Positions 1-8,700 of a stretch of 64,000 nucleotides of DNA are shown here, piece after piece. The position numbers and the translations under genes were made by a program. Location of the stretch: contig CAMUML010000001.1 of the NCBI GenBank assembly GCA_947089855.1, positions 1 to 64,000 on the forward strand. Direction: 5' to 3'. The notes beneath the pieces are model-generated. The model saw only the letters and a list, made by a program, of their open reading frames with translations, did not search any database and was not told the origin of the DNA. The stretch is from an uncultured Eubacterium sp. GTDB lineage: Bacteria; Bacillota; Clostridia; Lachnospirales; Lachnospiraceae. Position 1 is the stretch's first letter. Each line of letters begins with the position of its first letter.

Positions 1-108
1 ACTTTTTTAACATTTTTCATTTTACCCATTGACATTTCTTAGCTGGACTTTCTTTCATTGTAGCTGTGTATATTTGTTTTTATGTTTTAATTTCTGAATT
101 GATTATAG

Positions 109-191
109 TATATAGCATGTTATATATCAATATACATTTTTCACAAATATATAGCATGTTATATGTGCAAGTTGTATATAGCATGTTATAT
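109..191. promoter_or_regulatory. Three operator-like palindromes upstream of the toxin-antitoxin locus
   Basis: The 17-mer TATATAGCATGTTATAT occurs three times without mismatch at 109-125, 148-164 and 175-191. Its 16-base core is a near-perfect palindrome centred on CATG, with one mismatched pair. The last copy ends about 20 bases before the ribosome-binding site of the ribbon-helix-helix gene, and its end overlaps a possible -10 (TATATT, 187-192). Ribbon-helix-helix antitoxins usually repress their own operon by cooperative binding to such repeats, so these are inferred autoregulatory operators. Start-to-start distances are 39 and 27 bases. Confidence 0.7.
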
Positions 192-227
192 TTTGTTATG
201 GTATAGTAAACAGGGAGGTATATGCGC

Positions 228-434
228 ATGGGAAAAGATTATACAGATGCACAGAAAGAAGCCACAAAAAAATACTTAAATAAACTGAAAAACTTATCTA
301 TTCGAGTAAAGCCAGAAGAAGCAGAGAGATTTAAAAGAGAAGCAGCTAAAAGAAATATGTCTTTAAGAGCTTTTGTTTTAAGCTCAATAAACGAAAAAAT
401 TGAAAGAGAGGATATAAATAATGAGCAATCGTGA
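228..434 (+). CDS. Ribbon-helix-helix DNA-binding protein, probable operon repressor
   Basis: A 68-residue, lysine- and glutamate-rich protein. The central part reads as a ribbon-helix-helix fold: a short strand (LSIRVKPEEAERFKREA) followed by the helices around NMSLRAFVLSSINEKI. The family binds DNA as dimers and commonly represses toxin-antitoxin operons. Start choice: GGGAGG at 213-218 sits three bases before an ATG at 222 but nine before the ATG at 228, so 228 is preferred. The stop overlaps the next start (ATGAGCAATCGTGA), which implies translational coupling. It may act with, or instead of, the downstream damaged antitoxin. Three palindromes lie upstream. The exact subfamily is not identified. 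Confidence 0.75.
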   Translation: MGKDYTDAQKEATKKYLNKLKNLSIRVKPEEAERFKREAAKRNMSLRAFVLSSINEKIEREDINNEQS

Positions 435-643
435 AAAAGCTGTACAATTATTAAATGTAATTGATGATGAAAAAATGATTTATGTTGTTGGTATATTAGA
501 AAATCTGACTGGATTTGCAGACATACCGAATAATGAAACAATAGAAGCCATATAAAGAAGGTGATGAAATGCTTAAAAACGGAACTGGACAACGTTTCAC
601 AGGCTCAACAGAAGATTTCTTTAATATGCTGTTGGACGAATAG
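421..643 (+). pseudogene. RelB/DinJ-like antitoxin broken by a one-base frameshift
   Basis: The first frame starts at ATG 421 behind GAGAGGAT and encodes 44 residues (MSNREKAVQLLNVIDDEKMI...NNETIEAI), stopping at TAA 553-555. Dropping one base near 553 lets the frame continue as KEGDEMLKNGTGQRF...NMLLDE to a TAG at 641-643, two bases before the toxin start. The joined product, about 73 residues, has the layout of an antitoxin whose C-terminal tail wraps the toxin. The second piece could also start by itself at ATG 569 behind AAGGTGATG, giving a 24-residue peptide. Either the gene is broken, the frame is shifted during translation, or the base is a sequencing error. The family assignment is from memory of related tails. 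Confidence 0.6.
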
Positions 644-644
644 A

Positions 645-911
645 ATGTTAAAAATATCGACCACTTCCAAATTTACTAAGGATTTAAAATTATGCAAAAA
701 AAGGAATTACAATTTACTATATACTATTGTAAATACGTTAAGAATGTCCCAGCAATTACCTCCTCAAAACAAAGATCATGATTTAAAAGGAAACTTTGCC
801 GGAAAAAGAGAATGCCACATTGCCCCTGACTGGCTGTTGATTTATAGAATAGATAATGATGAATTAATGCTTGACAGAACAGGTACACATTCCGATTTAT
901 TTAAGAAATAA
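645..911 (+). CDS. YafQ-family mRNA interferase toxin
   Basis: An 88-residue toxin of the RelE/YafQ type, ribosome-dependent endoribonucleases that cleave mRNA during translation. The C-terminal half carries the family signature: the DHDLKG histidine, GKRECHIAPDWLLIY and RTGTHSDLF. The residues matching the catalytic histidines, aspartate, tryptophan, final histidine and phenylalanine of E. coli YafQ all appear present, so the toxin looks intact. The frame is open from 561, but ATG 645 gives the usual family length and directly follows the antitoxin stop (TAG-A-ATG). There is no good Shine-Dalgarno, so expression probably depends on coupling to the antitoxin frame, which is interrupted here. 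Confidence 0.8.
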   Translation: MLKISTTSKFTKDLKLCKKRNYNLLYTIVNTLRMSQQLPPQNKDHDLKGNFAGKRECHIAPDWLLIYRIDNDELMLDRTGTHSDLFKK

Positions 912-970
912 AAGTTTCAAATATCTAAATACCACACTCAATATAGTAAATCATTAGATTATATCAATAA

Positions 971-997
971 AAAGAGAGGGCATATAACCCTCTCTTT
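971..997. terminator. Bidirectional hairpin terminator
   Basis: AAAGAGAGGG (971-980) and CCCTCTCTTT (988-997) form a perfect 10-bp stem with a 7-base loop. It is flanked by A-rich sequence on the left and T-rich on the right, so it can end the toxin transcript and the converging recombinase remnant. Confidence 0.8.
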
Positions 998-1263
998 TAT
1001 ACTGCTTCTGTCTTTGCGTTATTGCTGTGGTTCTTAACAATACGGTTTACTGTGCTTCTGGACAGCTCTGTATTTCGTACTATGTCAGCTATCTTCATAC
1101 CACTGCCATATAATGTCATTACCATTTCAGCCTTCTCATTTTGTTTGCTTGGTCTGCCGCCATTGCGCCCCTTGCCTTTGCAGATACTAACCCCTCTTTA
1201 GTTCGTTGGCTAATCAGGTCACGCTCAAGCTGTGATAGGCCAGACATAACCGTTAGTAAGAAA
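997..1263 (-). pseudogene. Serine recombinase (resolvase/invertase) C-terminal remnant
   Basis: On the minus strand the sequence reads FFLLTVMSGLSQLERDLISQ and then RTKEGLVSAKARG, the region after the catalytic core of resolvase/invertase recombinases. A one-base loss then shifts the frame, after which RNGGRPSKQNEKAEM and the helix-turn-helix tail MKIADIVRNTELSRSTVNRI run to a stop at 997-999. The catalytic N-terminal domain is missing: similarity ends near 1263-1275, where an unrelated sequence begins. It is therefore a truncated and frameshifted gene, probably left by a transposon or invertible element. Its stop codon lies in the shared terminator. Confidence 0.75.
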
Positions 1264-2786
1264 AATTGTACCACAAACATTCGTTTTTGACACACTTAAT
1301 ATAGACGGATATTACTGTTAGTATTGTTATATGGTTGGCAACGGATCAAAGAAAGCATTAATTTTATTTGTTTATAGCAACGTACCGGTAAGGGCGATGC
1401 ATTGAAAGGTAAACGTGTGGGCGGAATGCATACGTTGGAATTATTGGAGGGATTAGGCCATCATCCATAACAGTAACAATTTTTTATATGGTTAATCCAA
1501 TGCTTTTACTTTTCTGGTTGCCGGTTGTGTGGTGCATCTATTCCCCAACGGGTTTTTGAAACCTCCTGAAAAATTGATGGAGTGGACACAAAAATTATCA
1601 CCTACCACTATTCATAAACCAAAGCCGGTTTAATTGCTGCAACTGCTTTTTTAGCCGCTGGTTTTGACTTTACAACTGCTGCATCCCTCTGGCAATTATC
1701 TATAACCTATCCCTTGGCTTAAAACGCACTAAAATGGCCAAATCCGCTTTTAAATTGCCCACCCCTGAAAGTATACCTAAACAGCAAAAATGGATTCTAG
1801 GGGCGTATACGTGCATAAAATCTATATTTTATAATGTGTGCTATCCAACCGACAAAATTGACGGATAGATCTTATTACAATAAATACGGGCACGAATTTA
1901 TGAGTGTCCGTGGTTCAGCCCCTTGAGGGGCGTGCCGAATGAGCAAAGCGAGTGAGGTGAACCGGGGGAGGATCTCTGGCCTTATATAAAGCTGGCGCAC
2001 TCGCAGGCTCGTTTGCCTTGCCATTCGCTGCCGCTCATAGCAACTATGTAAAATATAAAAAATGTGGCAATTTATTGTTAGGGTACTTTAACCTATAATA
2101 TTATTAAACAAATTTTTGCGACGATTTTTACACAAATTCCTTAAATTTACACAAGTAAAATTAAAGGACGATAAACACAAACATATGCTTTTGCATTCTT
2201 TCAAATAATTCTAGGATTAAGGTTAAGATTCTGGAAAATTTGCCGATATAGTATTAAACTATCTAACGAGATGAGTCTGTACGTCCAGCCCTTTCTGCCG
2301 AACATACAAGCTTTTCTCTATATATAGATATTCGTGTGCAGAGCCTGGCGTATAAGAGGGGAAATGGGCGCCCGGTGCAGCGGTACACGGAAGCAGCCAG
2401 TTGATTCTTAACGGAAACGTGCTCTTTTCTTTCTGTATTGATTTACCAGATTTATATGACAGGTTTTGGCTAGGCGGCCGGTTGCCTGTTGTACGGCAGA
2501 CAGAAGGATAGGACGCAGCTTTTTTATCTGAATCTGAAGCAATCGGCTGCAACAACGGGTATATTGGAATTGCATGTTTAAAACTAGTACGCCGTATCTG
2601 GTGCGGCATCTCCCAGTGGGTACAGCCAGCTGCTGATTGCTGTACTGCATATTGTAGGACAGGTGCTGTATGGGCTGCGGCGTGTGGCTGTGAAATGCAG
2701 TTTTTTCTATGCCCTGGCAGGTTCAGGTAATCCGAAAATAAGAATAAGGTCTTCAGTTTTTAGGATGACGGAGAGGAAGGTAATTT
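1264..2786. other. Long stretch without an intact gene; decayed foreign-looking DNA
   Basis: No convincing gene is present over about 1.5 kb. Forward fragments look like protein broken by stops and shifts, for example AFTFLVAGCVVHLFPNGFLK near 1500-1560 and LIAATAFLAAGFDFTTAASL near 1630-1690, both hydrophobic and membrane-like. I cannot assign either to a family. Around 1,920-2,050 the composition changes and short GC-rich words appear that are unlike the neighbours. From about 2,260 to 2,780 the base usage is closer to the rest of the window, but the frames remain broken. I see no promoter I would defend for the downstream giant gene. Confidence 0.5.
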
Positions 2787-5700
2787 ATGTACAAGGATGT
2801 ATGGAAGAAATTCGGGGCAAAGATATTCATTGTGCTGTGTTCCGTACTGCTTTTGGGCGGGGTGGCGATTGCTGCGCCGAGGTTGCGGGCGGCGCCTGGT
2901 GGTGGAATTGCAACTATTTCACCGGGAGCGATTTTTATAGGAACGGATGTAACATATGATCTTGATCCAACGGCATTTAATTCAGATGGAGAACCCCTGA
3001 ATTCAGATAATAGCGTAGGCAAACAGAATTTGCCAGAGTATATTACAGATAATGCAGGAAATAGAATGTCAGGATCATGGTTTACTCCGGCAAATCAAAA
3101 CAATATTCAAAGGGATGCAACTAATGGTTATATAACAGCTGAATTTAAAGCTACAGCTTCGAATGAAATTTATTCAGTTGGGCAAGTTGTGAATGTTAGG
3201 TATCAAATATTGAAAAGAAGGACAAATGCAGTAAGCTCTATTTCTTGTGAAATATCACAAGAGAATGGGGTTGCAGGAGCTTACATTGTTTCGGGAACAA
3301 ATTATAATTTGTCTGAAAACCATATAAAAATTAAAGTTACGAATAGTAGTGGGACGTTTACACTTCCGCAGAGAGAAATAGAAGGTATTCAAATAACCAG
3401 TGGTACGCCTGCTTTGGGGCAGGATGTCAACTATTCTGTACAACTAAAAAATTTTGAAGTAGTTAACAACGCACCTGTTGGTGGAACTTATAAACCGAAA
3501 AAGTTGTTTGAGAATCTTAGGGTGGAAATAGATGGGCGTCCTCCTACAAGTTATCCTTTGCAACAAGATGATGATGCAGATACTTTATCAGAAAAGACCA
3601 AGGTATATGATGAGGGAATTCTCGTATATGATGGCTCAAATACAAATCAACCAAGTAATTTTGGAATCAGTGTAAGTTATGATCGTCCGACTTTTACTGT
3701 TAGGAGTAATCAAAGTTGTTATGTTGGAGATGCACGGGTGTTTACACTTTCAGCTGGTAACAGGGGATTTGTAACATTTGCGGATAATGTATCACAGGTT
3801 TTCGAATACAACGCTAATACAGGTTACGAATATACACCGCCTCAAATATTGTATTATGAATCAGCAAGTAGTACACCAGAAACATATTATTCAACAAATA
3901 ATGGATTTCAAATTACTCGGTGGGAAATTCTTGGCGGAGGTACTGCAGGACCGGCAAGAATGTATATTACAATACCAGATAAAGTGACAAATGCTACGTT
4001 GGATTATTATGTAAAAAGGGAGATAAAGAATGACAATGTTACAATAACTTTAGATCCAAATGAGTTTACTTATGATGAAGATGTAAACGAGCAAAAACCA
4101 GCCGTGCATATTGCCTTTAACGATGATCCGGATTATGAATTAACGGAAGATATTGGCAATGGAGGCGATTTTACATTATCTTATCAGAGATTACAAGAAA
4201 CGACAGATTTGAAGTCAGCTGGAACCATTCGGATTATAGTAAATGGTACGGGCAATGATACAACAGGTGGTTATGTAACTAGACCGAATAGAGTATCAAA
4301 AACTTATGAGATTAAACCTAAACCAGTTAGTGGTACAGTTACACTGAATGTAGATGGTATACCTGATAATATGTTTCATGCTTATGACGGACAGCCGGCT
4401 GGAGTAACACAGTATGCAGTCATAGATAATAATGGCGAAGAGATATATATTAGGGATCTAGCTTCCGCTGATTACACAACTTCATTCCAAAAGAAATCTG
4501 AGGGCGGTGCATGGGAAGATGTTCCAGGTACACAGCAACCATCTGAAGTTGGTGTATATAAGGTTACGTTCCATTTTAGAGGGAATTATTCAGGCGATGT
4601 AACAAGTGATGAGTACGAGATAGCAGCAGCTTCATTTGCAGGTGCCGAAATAGTCGTACAAAACGATTGTGATTGTGGGGCGCAGGGAGAAGAAGGCCAT
4701 ATTTATAATAAACAGCCACACAAACCGTCTGTTAAAGTAGTACAAAGGGATGGTACGGAAGTTCAGGAAGGGGCCTATAGTGTAGATTGGGGTGATAATA
4801 CCAATGCCGGAACAGGAACGATTACTGTAACAAACCGGTCAAATGCAGATGAAACAATTGAAAAAACATTTAATATTGCACAAAGGCCAATTTCGGATGG
4901 CGATCTTACCTTTTTAGATAATTCTGAATATCGGTTCAATACGGATACAGATACGTATGAGCGTGCATATGCTGGTAAGACACCACCTCCACCATTGTCA
5001 GGTGTTAAATATACTGAAGTTGATACAAATGGCAATGTTGTATATGAGGATGAGTTGGGCCGGGGAGATTTTGAAAATGTAACCCTTGTTACTCCGACAG
5101 GAAGTGGTCGTTATCCTACTGTTGGATCCGAATATCAATTGAAAATAAACGGAAGTGGAAATTATTCAGGAACACAAACAACGGTAGCTTTTAAATTGAT
5201 AGCGAAAAATATTAATGCAGTAAATAGTGAAGGGGTGCATACTGTAAGGATACAGGAGCAAGGGTTGTCGCCAATGCCGATACAAACCAGTACACCAACC
5301 GTGGCAGATTTCAGAGCACATTTAGAGGCGAATTTACATGTATTTGATTATGAATTTGCGACAAACGGCGAAGAGTTGGAAATCGGTGTGGATTACCAAA
5401 TTACAGATATATCTCCAGAAACTGACGGGAAAATTACTTTTAAAGTTAATGCAGACCAAGGGTCAAGTGGTTGCTATAAAAATTCATTAAGCGGTGAGTT
5501 CTATTATGGGAATAGTATTGAAGATAACCGTACTACCATAATGGATAGAAGTGATTTGGTTACTAGTGGTGTTTCCAATAAAATGAACGGTATTTTGGCT
5601 GGCACTGAAGTGGCTACACGGTATGAAAATCAGCTCTGGTTCAATAGACAGTTCGATGTGAACGATGAAGGAGCAGCTGAAGATAATGGCAAATATGTTA

Positions 5701-8700
5701 GTATGATATTTGCAGATGCCAATACTGCTAGTGTAGATAATGCGATTAGGTTGGAACATAGCGGGACACCTTTACGTAATGGCACTCATTATCGGTTAGA
5801 ATGGGGGACTTTAGAATATATCGGTGGTAAAAAGATTCGTTCACTAACATTTATTGGTAAAAATGGGTATTATGGTAAAAAAACGGTCTATTTCCTAATT
5901 GCGCAAAATAGCATGAGTGGTGCTATTGAGGTGGAGTGGGATCCAGATAATAATTTGGATGGTCGAGTTTATAATGGTGAACGTCATCTTCCAGAACCAA
6001 TTCGAGTACTTTATGGAACTGCTCCAAATACTGTTGAATTGCGTAGAGATCATGATTATACAGTCGAGTGGGATGAAAATAAAAATGCGGGTACCGGAAA
6101 GGTTTATATCGTTGGCCTGAGAAATTACGCAGGTAGAAAAGAGATTCCGTTTACTATTGCAAAGCTTGATATAGGAGATGCATTTGAGGCAGGTAATATG
6201 GGGCTTCCAGAGTTGGAAGCGAATGGAAGAAAATATAAGTATTCTTATTTATCAACAACTGGCGGAATTGATGAATGGGGGGTACGTCCGGAATCAAGCG
6301 TAGTATATAATCCAAGAGGGTTTATTAGTGAAAATTTAACACTAAGAGAAACGTTGGATCCAACAACATACAAAGTCAATTACTTCAATTACGATCATGC
6401 TTGGCAAGAGGATAATGCACAAGATAGTGCTCATCCGGAATTGCATCCAAAGATCCGTATTGAAGCATTGCCTACTTCGATCAATTTTACAGGCGTTTTT
6501 GAGATTGACTATGAAATTCTAAGGGTTAGTATTCAGAATGAGTGTGAAGTTGAATATACAAATACAGTAGAATTTACAGGCGAGCGTCTACTCCCTGCAA
6601 ATTTGACGATAAAGTATGAAGGGCATCCTATACCGGATTCAGAATATACCCTTGAAGGAAGATATAATAGGTATGTAGCAACGCTTAATACAGCTTCTGT
6701 CAAGATTCAACCAACAGAAAACAGTAATTTTATGGATACAAGGGTAGAATCGTTTACTGTAACAGGTAATTTGAGCCCTCGTCCAAATTCGTTAGCAGCA
6801 ACCAATTCTGAAGTGATCGTTACGCCGGAAAATCCTGATGATCGCCGTGTTAAATTTGGAAGTATTGAAAATCCATTGAGCTCTAATCCTTTTACCAGTG
6901 TAGATTTTTATCAGAAGGCGAATGTAGATACTAGTCCAATAATAATGGAAGATGGACGGTTGGAGAATGCTGAATGGGATCGTTACATGGTAGAAGGTAC
7001 AGATTATATACTATCATGTAATGCTGTACAGATTGGGCCGGCTATTGTTAAAATAACAGGCCAAGGCAATTGCTTTACAGGTGAATATTCAACCGGAGTT
7101 ATGCTTTATGGTGATTTAAGGGAAGCTGAATTTACGCAGCCAGGTGTTATTTCCGTATCAGATCCATCGTCGTTTTCACTGTCTCAGGTAATTGGGACGG
7201 TTAGGTGCGGAAATAGGACATTGCAGTATGGTGTAGATTATAAATTCGAGGGAGATGCAACCGCCTCGATTGGTGAACATCGAGTATACATGGTGCCATA
7301 TGATGAGAACGTAAAGTTTTTAATTGGTGAATGCCCGATTATTTATGAAGTGAAGCAAGGTGTGGATGGTGTAGAAATTCCAGAATTGTTGGATTCTTAT
7401 CCGTATAACCAGGGGGATCCGGTTGTGGATTTAAATACACTTTCTGTAACAATGAATGGTACGCCATTAGACAGAGGCAACTATACACTTGAACTTGTAA
7501 ATGGTACAGAAGTTTCTACTACAAATGGCGCATATATTAAAATTACAGGCCAGAATAATTTTACTGGCGAAGTGGAGAAGCATTTTACCGTTACTCCTTA
7601 CAATTTGAAAGATGCCTATGATGCCCAAGATGGCAGCATGCGAATTTCTTATAATGATACTGTTATTTATACTGGAAGTGAAGTATTTCCAGAAATGGAT
7701 GTCATTAGTGCAAGGAAATCAAGTGGTCTTTATAAGGATTTGGAATTAGGAGTGGATTATCGGATTGTTGCTGGTACAGGTGATAATATAAACTATACCA
7801 AGCCAGATGCTGAGAAACCAACCTTTTTAATCCGTAGTGCAAGCCGGAATTATGATGGGACGATTGAACTGCCATATTCGATTGTAAGAAGGTCTATTGA
7901 TAACGCAGAGTTTGATGAAATTGCAGATGAATACTATCGAAATGGTAAGCAAATTAAACCACTTCCACATGCTACTTATAATAGTAGGGAGTTAGTGGGT
8001 GTGCTTTATGATAATGAAGCAGATTATAGTAATACAGAAGCAGATTTTACTTATCAATACGACACAGATTGCAGTAGCGTAGGTGAAAAACAGATTTTAA
8101 TACGGGGTATTGGTAATTTTGATGGTCAGTTGACATTATATTACAATATTGAAAAGAAAAATATTGGAGATGTTGACGTAACATTAGAAATTACTGGAAA
8201 TTCACTGGTATATAATGGGCATGAGCAGATACCTGCTTTCCGTTTGTCGTATGATGGAGATGTTATTTTGACCTACTCAGGGGATTCTGTACTTACCAAT
8301 TTTATGAAGAATCCAAAAGTAGAAGGTAGAAATAATATTAATGCAACCGATAGTGCGCAACTGGTTATTACCACAAGTGAAGATGATAACTATACAGGTA
8401 CTAAATCGGTTGACTTTGCAATTGCAAAAGCATCTTTGGCAAATCATACAAAATTTTTGTATCGTCCAGAAGGCGGAGAAGGCAACGTAGATTTGAGTTC
8501 CTATAAACTTAACCTTCCATTTGTCAAAAATCAGTCAGCAAAACCTAATTTCGCTGAAGAAGTAGACGCGGCAGAGTTACAGGAGACACAACTTGGTGTT
8601 TATTATAACGATGCTGAAAGTGAAAATAATGGTGCTTTTCTTAAAGTAGGCCGTGATTATACAATTGTATATGAATACGTAGAGCCTGATACAGATGATG

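Noticed and set aside
1-2260. Prophage or integrative element
   Set aside because: Only a toxin-antitoxin locus and a truncated recombinase are visible; no structural, integrase or attachment-site evidence.
2259-2650. Overlapping minus-strand frames upstream of the giant gene
   Set aside because: No RBS, no domain, odd composition; best read as chance frames in decayed DNA.
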